From positions 33,500,066-33,564,065 of the forward strand of contig CAMGYJ010000006.1 in NCBI GenBank assembly GCA_946122785.1: a stretch of DNA of 64,000 nucleotides, written 5' to 3'. The translations under genes were made by a program, and so were the position numbers. The notes under the pieces were generated by a model. That model ran no database searches, was not told the origin of the DNA, and saw nothing but the letters and a program-made list of their open reading frames with translations. The stretch comes from Linum tenue. Taxonomy: Eukaryota > Streptophyta > Magnoliopsida > Malpighiales > Linaceae. Of the stretch, positions 22,662 through 32,264 are shown one piece after another; position 1 is the first letter of the stretch; each line of letters begins with the position of its first letter.

Positions 22662-24818
22662 AATGTTGTCAGAACCGAACCGGAGTATGACCCTGCATCG
22701 TGAATGACTCGTACTTTACTGTTCCAACCGGTATTAGACCGTTAAAAACTGTTAGAGAACCGATACCATATAAATAGTAGAATAATAAGTAGAAGACATA
22801 TAAAATAATAACTTAACAATTTTATGACCAAAATGAAATTTACTTTGCAGGTATCATTTAGTAATTTGACAAAAACATATATAAAGGACTATTAAAAATC
22901 CTACCCCCACCTACCTTCTCATGCGCCGCCCTCTCCCATCATCTTCTCTTCCTTTCCCCAATTCTCTCTTTCCTCCTCTTTTCTTCTGAGAAAAAGACAG
23001 AACATGAAATCCAATTCTTCCTTTCCTCCTGTTAGCTTCCTTTCCCCAATATTTTCTTTCCTCCTCTTCTCTTATGAGAAAAAGATGAACACCAACCAAT
23101 TCTTCCTTTCGTCCTCTTCTCTTCCTTGACCTTCTCCCCCATCCCTTTTGTTTTAGGAGAAAGAAAGATGAATAGGGGACGAGCTTCCTCCTTACTCTTT
23201 GTTTGGTCGCCGGTCCGAGGTGAAGTTGAAGAAGCTCGGGAAAGCGAAAGCATAGGGAGGGCGGCGAGCTTCAACCCAACACTTTTAAGTTTCATTTTTT
23301 TAACATGAGACGGTCAAACTCCAAAAATCGACAGGTCGGTTTGAACGGTTAACCGCTTCAACCGCTTGCTAACCAGTCTTTCCAACCGTAACAGTTATTT
23401 AGGCATTCCGACTCGGATAGGTGGTCGAGTCACTACAAGAAAAAACACTATCTGCAACCATCAAAAATGGTTGCCCAAAGTTGAAAAATGGTCGCAACAA
23501 GATTGGAGCGACCATATATCAGAGTCGCTGGCATGGTCGGCAAAAGCGAGTCGCTGAAACCTCATAGCGACTATAACTGTAAATGGTCGCCGGAGAAATG
23601 TTTTGGGCGACCATTTGTCATGGTCGCTGAAAACTGAATTTTACCAACCGTCATACAATGGTAGGCAATGAGTGTTTTGGACGACTAATATGACCGGTAC
23701 AAAGATTAGCCAAATCAATACAGGCCGCTACCTACAAGTAATCTTCATACACTAACCCAAAGATGCAATCCATCTGCAAAGTCAATAAAAAGACATCAAA
23801 TCAGCATATACAGTCTTTTGTTTATATAATTACTCATCGTATAAATCAAAAGATAATCATGGTTATAATAACAATCATAATTAGACTGGGTTTTCAGTTT
23901 CACTCTGTAAAATTTGTATATATATACCATTGTAACACCAACCATTTCATGACTAGTTGCTGAATTTTTTACCTATCAGCGACTATATTACTATGGTTGC
24001 ACTAGAGTTAGGTATCAGCTACTATTATATGAAGGGTTGCTGAAGTATTGATTCATCGTCAACCATTCACCCCAAGATTGTTTGAGACTGAGTGTCATAT
24101 CATCGATCATTTTACGAATGGTCGCCGAAGTTTAGGCTTATCAGCGACTAGTTTACTAATAGTTGCATTAGATTTGAGTATTAGTAACTATTTTGAGAAG
24201 GGTTGCAGAAGTATTGGTTTATCGTCAATCATTCACCTCATGGTTGCTTGAGAGTAGCGTATCACCGACCATTTTATGAATGGTTGTCAATGTTTGGACT
24301 TATCAACGACTATTTTACTTATGGTTGCACTAGAGTTGAGTATCAGCAACTATTTTGGGAAGCGTTGCTAAAGTATTGATTTATCGTCAACCATTCATCC
24401 CATGGTTGCTTGAGAGTAGCGTATCACCGACCATTTTATGAATGGTTGGCGAAGTTTAGGCCCATCAGCGACTATTTTGCTAATGGTTAGAGTTGTGTAT
24501 TAGCAACTATTTTTTGATGGGTTGCTGATGTATTGGTTTATCACCAACCATTCACCTTATGGTTGCTTGAGAGCAGCGTATCACCGACCATTTTATGAAT
24601 GGTTGCCGAAGTTTTGACCTATCAACAACTATATATTTCATGGTTGCACTAGAGTTGAGTATCAGCAACCATTTTAAGAATGGTTGTCGAAACTTAGTTA
24701 TAAGCAACCATTTTTCTATGGTTGCCAAGAAAATGGTAGCAGAAAATGTTTTTTCTTGTAGTGAGTGCCGGTTTTACCGGTCCGACCAACTGGTTTGGGT
24801 TGGTTTAATAACACTGGT
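22662..24818. mobile_element. hAT-like non-autonomous element, split by a CACTA element
   Basis: The left end CAATGTTGTCAGAACCGAACCGG and the right end ...GGTTTAATAACACTG are imperfect inverse complements rich in ACCGG/CCGGT, a known type of hAT terminus. Inside are 89-bp-period repeats of TCCTCTTCTCTTNTGAGAAAAAGA (about 22975-23110) and a GC-rich stretch (23150-23300) that may be a captured exon. No clear 8-bp target duplication survives. A second copy without the CACTA insert is at 33899-34338. Confidence 0.45.
23431..24763. mobile_element. Young non-autonomous CACTA element
   Basis: 1,333 bp with termini CACTACAAGAAAAAACA and TGTTTTTTCTTGTAGTG, exact inverse complements, and a 3-bp duplication AGT on each side (23428-23430, 24764-24766). 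The duplicated locus at 34283-34285 has a single AGT and no element, an empty site that proves insertion. Subterminal repeats of GCGACCAT/ATGGTTGC pattern fill the ends, and a unit of about 160 bp containing ACCATTTTATGAATGGTTG recurs at about 24099, 24260, 24422 and 24579. No transposase. Confidence 0.95.
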
Positions 24819-24967
24819 GTTCTACCTTTGGCAAAATTGGTTGCAATAGCTTTCTTTTTCGCTACCAATAACTATTTTCGTTAAATTAGGTATTCATAAC
24901 GGGGCTATAGCGACCAATTCTGCAAACAAAATATTATTGTTGCAAAAAAGTATTTATTACCAATTTT
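24819..24967. mobile_element. CACTA-like remnant (continuation)
   Basis: Contains GGTTGCAATAGC, GCTACCAATAAC and ATAGCGACCAATTC motifs like those of the 21621-22661 remnant. The terminus itself is lost here, but the second copy of this locus keeps it at 34491-34539. Confidence 0.45.
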
Positions 24968-25557
24968 AGACAACATAATCCACCTTAAGCTTATCCATTT
25001 CCCATGCAAGTTCATTCCCCCAGATAGAGCTAGGGATTCTCGAGGTAAACCAAGAAACAGAAATAAGAATAAATTCTGGTAAGTCGGACATCCTGCAAAT
25101 TAATGATTTCGAGATTCGAGAGCATACCCACAGAATATACAACTAATTACAGAACCAGTAAATCCTCACTGAAGCAACTTGTCACATGTGGAGATAAAAT
25201 CCTTTATTATCAACTATATTATGAATTGATTTCGAGGAATAAAGGGATCCTTCCATACCAAAGTGTACCACTGGGCTGGTTGAAGTCTAGGCTTGAGTTT
25301 ATGCAAAACTGCCTTGATATTATATTCTTCCATAGCCCCATCCCAATGCACCACTCCATTCACAATAGAGAACTAGGTTTGCACCTTATCCCTAATCTTG
25401 AGCAACTTGAGCTGAAACCAGGATCTAGTTTTTGAAATAACAGCTCAAATATTCCTGTGTTTGATTTTATACTCCTACAACTAGGCGACCCACAATGATC
25501 CATGTTGAAGCAGGATTGCCCAAATATGCCTCATGACACAAGCAACATTCCAGCTAC
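24968..25557 (-). pseudogene. LINE fragment, zf-RVT domain
   Basis: Minus-strand translation gives SWFQLKLLKIRDKVQTYF, VHWDGAMEEYNIKAVLHKL, QPAQWYTLVWKDPFIPRNQ and further down CIFCGYALESRNHLFAGC, the Cys/His cluster of the domain that follows plant LINE reverse transcriptase. Frames are broken. The plus-strand frame 25103-25435 is its shadow. The same fragment is duplicated at 34600-35186. Confidence 0.7.
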
Positions 25558-26941
25558 TGATAGCATCGTATTTGCACGTGTTTTCACTCTGGTTTCCTGT
25601 CCATTTTGGCTCGAATTGATTGTTCCTTTGCCTATTTTACGCTAGGTTGTGTTGTTTTGTCGTATTTCAGGTCCTAGCAAGTAAAGAGGTGCATAGGCGC
25701 AAGTTTCGGGTCATTTGGAGGTCAGATGGCGAATCACAGACGGAATTACGGGCAGCCCCTGCCAAATTACGACCGTAATTGGTCAGGGCATGCCCGTAAA
25801 TCAATTGCCGGGCCTTTTCCCCAGAAATTCTTCTCGGTGCTAAAATTACGGGCAAGACCCCCAAGAATTACGACCGTAATTCCCAAATTACTGGCGGTAA
25901 TTGGGAAATTACGGGCGTATCTCCCCTCCTTCAGCTTAATTGAAACGTGCGTTTTGGAGCGAATTACGGGCAGGACGTAATTACGGCCGTAATTCAGCCC
26001 GTAATTCGCCCAGAGTCGGGTTTTTGGAGGCAGATTCGAGCCAAGGAAGAGGTATTCGAGTTTCTAGAGCAAAAACAGAGTTTTAGAGAGAGAAAGAGCG
26101 AAGAACAAACCCTAGGAGCTATTTTGGAGTGGATTTCTCACCATTGAAGCCCAGATTGCGTCCCCAGGAGTGAAGATTGACATCCCAGAGCAGATTTTCC
26201 TCATCTTTATGAGTATGACTACTCTGATTTCTGTTTTCCTTTCTCTCTCTATGGAGTAGAACCTTTCTCTCACTTGGGTATGAAGAACCCTAGTTCATTG
26301 TGTTAGGGATTTGATTGTAATGACTTGGGATGATATTACTGTTTGATTTTAATCGAATGATGCATGTTTATTGAATTGATTGAAGTCTGATCAGCTTTTC
26401 TTGATTTCTGCTGCAACCTGAGAGATAGAATCTGATTAGGTTGTTAGAGCCTCTTCATTCGATAGTAGGAGATTGGCTATACGAGAGTTAGCCAGTTTAC
26501 TGCTTTGTACTGGAATTCAATTCCAGTAGTGGAGTTCTGTGCTTATTGCTTCAGCTTTCTATCCCGGTGAAGACTAGTCGTCTGCCGGGTAGTTAGACTG
26601 AGAGGGCTTGGTCAGCTTAAGAGATTCCAAGCTACTGTCGGATCTTCCGCAGTCTAATCAACAGTAAATCAACCCAGGGAATTACAATTGAACCTAACTA
26701 AGGGGCTAGGGGGACTCATTCCCGAGTGTCTCTTACCTGCTTTAGAAAACCGAACAGTTTACTGCTTTCTTACTGGTTTTGCGTTAAACAATAATCACTC
26801 GAATTAGTTTGCTAGATAGTAGATAATCACGGAGTAAGCAGTAGATCTAGACCCCGGGTTGATAATTGAACTTGCCTGTTACTGCATTCCCGGACTGCGA
26901 TTACACTTGGTCGCAGTTTGGTGTTGTGTTTTGGCGTGTCA
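25558..26941 (+). repeat. Athila-like LTR, element A (5')
   Basis: 1,384 bp from TGATAGCATCG to GGCGTGTCA. The end is fixed by the PBS seven bases later. It shares with the other Athila-like LTRs of the window the segment TTTACGCTAGGTTGTG followed by GTCGTATTTCAGGTCCTAGCA near its start and the AAATCTA..AACTTG end. It carries a dense array of AATTACGG palindromes at 25743-26010. The first 480 bases recur at 35187-35668. Confidence 0.9.
25743..26010. repeat. Palindrome array in LTR A
   Basis: Full palindromes AATTACGACCGTAATT (25765 and 25866) and AATTACGGCCGTAATT (25979, perfect), plus a variant at 25886, alternate with half-sites AATTACGGGC (25744, 25843, 25908, 25962) and the inverse GCCCGTAA (25792, 25997). 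Units therefore look like half-site, full palindrome, inverse half-site. An array of the same design occurs inside the element at 30127-30365. Confidence 0.9.
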
Positions 26942-26947
26942 AGTTTT

Positions 26948-26965
26948 TGGCGCCGTTGCCGGGGA
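26948..26965 (+). promoter_or_regulatory. Primer binding site (tRNA-Asp), element A
   Basis: TGGCGCCGTTGCCGGGGA is complementary to the 3' end of plant tRNA-Asp including CCA, the usual primer of Athila elements. It fixes the 3' border of the LTR. Confidence 0.9.
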
Positions 26966-27086
26966 CCCCTCTAGCTTATTGGGGAAACGTGAGAATTTGT
27001 TACTCTAGCTTTTTATTTACTGCATTTTATCTCTTCCAACTGTGTGCCTTCACGGGTTGCTTCTGCTGATTGTGTGCAGGTAGTGC

Positions 27087-29858
27087 ATGACCCGTAGCCA
27101 GTCGGGAGATCTACTACCATTAGACCAGGAGCTTGAACGAACCTGCAGGAACTCCAAGCGGGCTCTAAAGGCGCGACTGGCTGCGGAGGAGGCGCTAACA
27201 CAGCTGCAGTTAGAAGAAGAGGAAGAAGAGATGGCTGATCCAGGGAACCGTGATGTGATCCCGGAAGAACAGACCATGGGATCCTACTGGACCGCTAGGG
27301 CTGCAGACATGAGGTCACCCATTCAACACCCTCATGTCCCAGCCAACAATTTTGAGGTGAGCACCTCAGTGATCACCATGCTGCGCGGTTCAGTGGTGTT
27401 CCGTGGTAAGGAGGGAGAGTGACCCCGATCACATCTCAGGCGATTCCACGAGCTCATCGATGGAATCAAGATCAATGGGGTACCAGCAGATGCCATCCAG
27501 CTGAGGTACTTCCCATTCACTCTGGAGGGGCAAGCCAAGGAGTGGCTAGACACTCGCCCCCCGGGCTCCATCACCACGTTCGCCAACCTGGCGGACAAGT
27601 TCCTCACCCGCTACCATCCTCCATCCAAGACAGCTGACCTGCAGAAGCAAATTACACATTTTGCTCAGGATGAGGATGAGACCATCAGGGATGCTTGGGA
27701 GAGATACACCAGTCTCTTTCTCAGGTGTCCCAATCATGGTTTCAATGATGCATTCAAGGTGGGCACCTTCTATCACGCCCTCTTCCCGGAGGATAAGCAG
27801 TTGATTGATTCGGTTTGTGGCGGGAACATGCTGACAAAAACCCCGCCACAGCTGAATCAACTCTTTGAGGAGATGGCGGAGAACGGTTATGATTGGGGCA
27901 CTGCCAGGAGGTCGAGGAGAGCACCCAGCCGAGGTGTACATTCTGTGGGAGCCCATCCCTCTGATTTGGTGCAGGTAGTATCGAAGCTGGTTTCAGCTAT
28001 CGATCGTTCCGGGATGATTCCAGGGACCGGACAGCAGCAGGCGATGCTTTGCCACTGGTGCGAAAGCACCCATCACACGGTGGAAGACTGGAAGGCGATG
28101 AAGGAATCAACCACACCCCAGGAGCAGGTGAACTTCATCAATAATGCCAGGCGCAATGACCCCTACAGCAACACTTACAATGAGGGGTGGCGCCAGCATC
28201 CTAACTTCTCCTGGGGTGGGGCAAATTCCAGACCACCAGTCCCCCAGGGACCGCCGGGCTTCCAGAGGCCACCTTATCAGCCCAGACAGGGGCAATTCCA
28301 ACAGCAACAACACTCTCTTTATCAGCCCGTGCAGGGGCATGCTGCTCAATCACAGCCGCGACCTTTCCAGCAGCCAGGTGCAGCCCCTGCTGCCCCAGTG
28401 CAGAATGATTAGATGGCCGAACTGCGGGACTTGGTGGGTTCTCTCGCCAGTTCTAGTGCTCGGAAATTCAACACTATTGAGCAGTTCATGGAAAAGGCCT
28501 CGGGTAAATTCATGGCCCTTGAAGCTGGTCAGAGGAACACACAGGCTGTCTTGCAGGATATCCAGACCCAGCTGGGGAGCGTGGCTCAGGAAGTGGCTCA
28601 AAGGGCTCCTGGTACCCTACGTGGGCAGACCATCCCTCATCCGCCGCCCCCGAATGAGCACTGCAATGCCATCATGACCAGGAGTGGCAAGATTACTGTT
28701 GATCCCCCTGCTCGGGAACCGGAGAGAGAGAGCCTTGTCTTAGCGTCTCCAGCGGTTGAACAAGAGGCAGAAACGGAGGTTGAGGTGCCTGCACCTAAGC
28801 CGCAACCGGTAGTGAAGGAGTATATCCCGAAACTCCCCTTCCCTACCCGGTTGCACAAAGACAGGCTGGAGGCAGAGTTCAAAAACTTCATGACCATGCT
28901 TAAGAAGCTGAATGTCCAAGTGCCCTTCCTGGAGGCACTATCGCAAATGCCTAAGTATGCGAAGTTTCTGAAAGAGCTTCTCTCAAAGAAGCAGAAGCTG
29001 AGTGAGCTAGCCACTGTGGAGCTCAGCGAGGAGTGCTCGGCTATTCTGCAGAACAAGCTTCCGTAGAAGAAAAAGGACCCAGGTAGTTTTACTATCCCTT
29101 GCTCTATTGATAAATTGTATGTAGAGAAGTCCTTGGCGGATTTAGGTGCTAGTATCAATGTTATGCCATATAAGTTGTTCAAGAAACTAGGCCTAGGTGA
29201 ACCCCGTGCTACTAGGATGACCCTTCAATTAGCTGACCGATCTATAGTGCATCCTAGGGGCATAGTGGAAGACCTTCTGGTTAAGGTTGGCAAATTCAAA
29301 TATCCTGTGGATTTTGTTGTCCTGGACATCAATGAGGACGCAGAAGTGCCCCTTATACTGGGAAGGCCTTTCCTAGCCACCGCCAAGGCTCTCATAGATG
29401 TGCATGATGGGACCTTAGTTTTGAGGGATGGCGAGGAGCGCATAACGTTTTCAGTTGCTAACACTCTACCTGCTTCGTTACCTCTGCATGCTGTATCTCA
29501 CCAGGAGCACGAGTCTGTCGTGTATCCTTCTGTGTTGCCTATTTTGCAGGATCCGCCTCCCATACCTTCGCCGCCACTCCAGTCCACACGGCCCCCAAAA
29601 GAACAGATCAAGGAGGACTGGCGGCCGAAACTGCAGGCAGCTAAGCCTGCTCGAAAGAAAGCCGGAGACCACTACGAGCTGGTCCCACCCCCACCTTGGC
29701 CATCCGAGTATTCACTCGCTTGCATCCTACCGGATGGCCAAGTCGAGTTGGCGACTGCTGGTGGTCACCTTCGTCGCGTGCATGGCCACCATTTGAAGCT
29801 GTTCCTCAAGAGCGATGTGGATCCGCTCTTGAAGGCACCTGATCCTACACTTCCCTGA
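27087..29858 (+). pseudogene. Athila-like gag-protease polyprotein lacking RT and integrase core
   Basis: One reading frame of 923 codons broken by only three stops (TGA 27420, TAG 28410, TAG 29064) and no frameshift. Order: Athila N-terminus (MTRSQSGDLLPLDQELERT); gag capsid region (residues about 110-300: FHELIDGIKINGVPADAIQL, FTLEGQAKEWLDTRPPGSI, ANLADKFLTRYHPP, DETIRDAWERY); a CHWCxSxxHxxxDW knuckle-like site; a Gln/Pro-rich linker; a coiled segment (residues about 440-520); and aspartic protease with KSLADLGASINVMPYKLFK and VPLILGRPFLATAKALIDV. Then, where RT should follow, comes ELVPPPPWPSEYSLACILPD, VHGHHLKLFL and a stop. That tail resembles the end of an integrase (GPF-type module). 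A 2-3 kb pol deletion is therefore inferred. The same junction is found in element B. Confidence 0.9.
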
Positions 29859-31250
29859 GCATCCATACTGGCGTCCAGCTAAAAGACGGTAAAGAAGCGC
29901 TTGTGGGGAGGCAACCCCACCACGGTTTGCAATTCTATCTTTTTTCCTTTTTAATTTTTGTCGTTTTCGAGTCATTGAGTCTGTCTGGAGTCTTTCTGGA
30001 ATGTTTTTCGTGCCCCAGATGGCCTATTTTGGTATATGTTGGTGTATTTTTTGAACCGGGGCACGTTTGGGTTTGGTTGTTCGAAATTGCAGCTCAAAAA
30101 CTGGAGAAAAAGGGCCATCGGCGATGAAATTACGGGCATGGGGGGCCAAATTACGATCGTAATTCCCCTGCCCCCTGCCCGTAATTGAGCCAGACCAGAA
30201 AACTGCCTCGGCAGTAAAATTACGGGCAAGGGGGGAGAATTACGGTCGTAATTCTAACTACCCCTGCCCGTAATTCGATCAGAGCGGCCAGAGTGCTCTC
30301 GGCCTTAAAATTACGGGCAGGCCAGGGGGTAATTACGGCCGTAATCCTGCCTGTAATTACCCCCGAGCCTCGTTTAAAAAGTGGCGGCCGAGATCTCTCT
30401 CTCTCTCTCCCCCATTTTTTCTGGTCAGTTTCTCTTTCCTCTCACCGGAAACTCGAACCACTCTCTTCTCCGGTGGTTTTCCGGCCATATCTCACTCACC
30501 GGAGGTCCAAATTGAATTCCGAGACCACCCCCGTGCTCCTCTCGTCGGCGCCCACAGGTCTATACCATTGGGGTTGAGTTTCGTGGTGGTTTTGGTCGCC
30601 GGAAAACCGCGACCCTTCGGTGTTCCTCTGGCCCGATCTCCCTCCTCGGACCTCCGATCGAGAAACCGCGACCACCACCGTGTTCCTGGTTCTTGGGGCT
30701 TCATTCCCCAAAGTTTTGGGTCAGTTTGGCTCCGGTGAAGTCGCCGGCGACGAAACTCCGGCGAGCCTCCCGGCGAGTTTCCCGGCGATTTTTGTGGTCT
30801 CTCGGTCTTCCCTCACCTTCCCCACGATATCCTCTTGTGCCTCCAGGTGTGCTTCTATACTTTTACTTGTCATTTGTTGAGGATTTATATTGTGGGTTTA
30901 GTGAGGAATTTCGGGAATTGGTTTGTGCTTGAATTAATTCGGTAGGCCTACATTGTTGCTTGCTTTGGTTGTTCATCTTTCGGTTGGCCTACCGAGTAAT
31001 ATGAGTTGTGATTGTCCCGCTTGGAGCCTAATTTGCTGTCCGGGTTTATAATCCGAGGGCTCCAAGTGCGTTTGAGTTTCTGTGAATGGTGAATGATTCT
31101 GATTGGTTGTGAATGTTTTTCCTTTCTCGGGGCCTAGTCCACTGTCCGAATTTATGATTCGAGGGCCCCGGGTGAGGATGATTGTGACCTCACCATTGAC
31201 GAATTACCATGTATGTTGTTGGGTTTCTGTTGTTTTGTGGCTGCAGGAAA
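29859..31250 (+). other. Region between gag-protease and ATHILA ORF of element A
   Basis: Starts with a block shared by all Athila-like copies here (AAAGACGGTAAAGAAGCGCTTGTGGGGAGGCAACCCC, in two overlapping pieces at 29880-29915). It then holds a second palindrome array (30127-30365), a CT run (30393-30410), GC-rich DNA with GCCGG motifs (30440-30800), a repeated GGGCCTAGTCCACTGTCCGAATTTATGATTCGAGGGC-like stem segment (about 31020-31165, in pieces), and a splice-acceptor-like tract GTTGTTTTGTGGCTGCAG ending at 31246. Confidence 0.6.
30127..30365. repeat. Second palindrome array, inside element A
   Basis: Three units, each half-site AAATTACGGGCA, full palindrome (AATTACGATCGTAATT at 30149, AATTACGGTCGTAATT at 30238, AATTACGGCCGTAAT at 30331) and, in the first two, inverse half-site TGCCCGTAATT (30176, 30265); the third ends CTGTAATTACC. 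Spacing is about 90 bp. It uses the same motif as the LTR array. Confidence 0.9.
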
Positions 31251-32264
31251 ATGAACACGTACTTGAACCTGCTCGACGCCGACCAGAGGAAGACTTTGCG
31301 GGACATCCGTCGCCGCAAAGTCGTTCAGCACCACTACCTCGACTGGAGGGTCTTCGAGGAGCTGGGTGCTCGCGAGGCAATGGAGGCTGCCATCCGCGCT
31401 TTCTCTTGGCGCCGCCTCCTCTGCCTTGCTGAGCCGGTTTATCAAGAGCTCCTCTAAGAGTTCTACTCCACCTTCGAGCATTTCCGGACCCAAGCGGGCG
31501 CGCACGGCAACGCCATCCAGTTCCGACTCGGAGGGGAGTTCTACTCCCTTAGCTATGACGACTTTGGTCGGGCACTGGGGCTCCTTCCACCATTCCCCTG
31601 TCACCTGGCCATCGAGGAGCCCGACAGTCCCATCTTTCGGGACCAGCAGTTCTTCGAGAGGATCTGCCTCCCGGAGTTTGCAGGATCTGTTTTCACACCG
31701 GGCCACACCATGGCTACTCAGCTGCGACCAGAGTGGCGCATCATCAACCAGCTGTTGGGGAAATCCTACACCCCCAGTGATGGCTCCACCAGTCATCTTC
31801 AGCTCCGCACCCTGCATTGCCTGCACTCCATGAGCCACGAGGTGGACAACCTCCATTTGTCCTCTCTCATCGCCAGGACCGTTGTCAAGGCTTCTTGGTG
31901 TAATCGACCCCTGGTGTGTGGGCCGGTGGTCACTGCCCTGGCGCGGTACTATAACATCGACCTCTCCGGGTTCACTCTCATCCAGGAAGCGACGCCTTTC
32001 TCCAGGGAGACCCTCCGGCGCCAGCTGATACTGGAGCGCGACGGGAACGTGGTCTGGATCAGGGGCCTTCCTCGCCCTTTTCCTCGTGCACCAGAGGGTG
32101 AGGAGCTACCCGAGGCGAGTGATGCTGCAGCCCGTCGGACCACTCGTCGGACGAGGACTCGGCCAGCCCATCGAGTTGGGGCTTGGCTTTTGTCTATCTT
32201 TCCAGACTTAGACTCCGTAGTGTGTTTGGTTTTTATTTCTTGTTCCCGTTGTGTGGATTGTTGA
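31251..32264 (+). pseudogene. ATHILA ORF (PF03078-like), element A
   Basis: From the ATG just after the acceptor-like GCAG (MNTYLNLLDADQRKTL) one frame runs to 32264 with a single stop (TAA, 31455). It matches the plan of the second ORF of Athila elements, sometimes called env-like: a WRRLL segment followed by EPxYxEL, then EFYSTF, FRLGGEFYSLSYDDFGRALG and, later, a conserved-looking LHCLHSMSHEVDNLHLSSL region with RYYNIDLSGF. Its role is unknown. No signal peptide is visible, and I see no clear membrane segment. The stop falls between EL and EFYSTF; element B has a different stop at the same place. Confidence 0.75.

Noticed and set aside
24099..24700. Regularly spaced repeats that might suggest a CRISPR-like array
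   Set aside because: The repeats are long, degenerate and inside a CACTA element with a target duplication; this is eukaryotic subterminal repeat structure.
25103..25435. 110-codon plus frame conserved in the duplicate at 34732-35064
   Set aside because: Its conservation is due to recent duplication; the minus strand has the LINE zf-RVT motifs.
26948..26965. tRNA-like sequence at the primer binding sites
   Set aside because: Only the 18-base complement of a tRNA 3' end is present, not a tRNA gene; the same holds for 39040, 51858 and 63116.
28144..28677. 177-codon plus-strand frame and minus frames 28637-29182 and 27546-27956
   Set aside because: All lie over the gag-protease frame 27087-29858, which carries the recognisable domains; these are shadows.
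31152..31856. 234-codon minus-strand open frame
   Set aside because: It is the antisense shadow of the ATHILA ORF of element A, which has family motifs on the plus strand.
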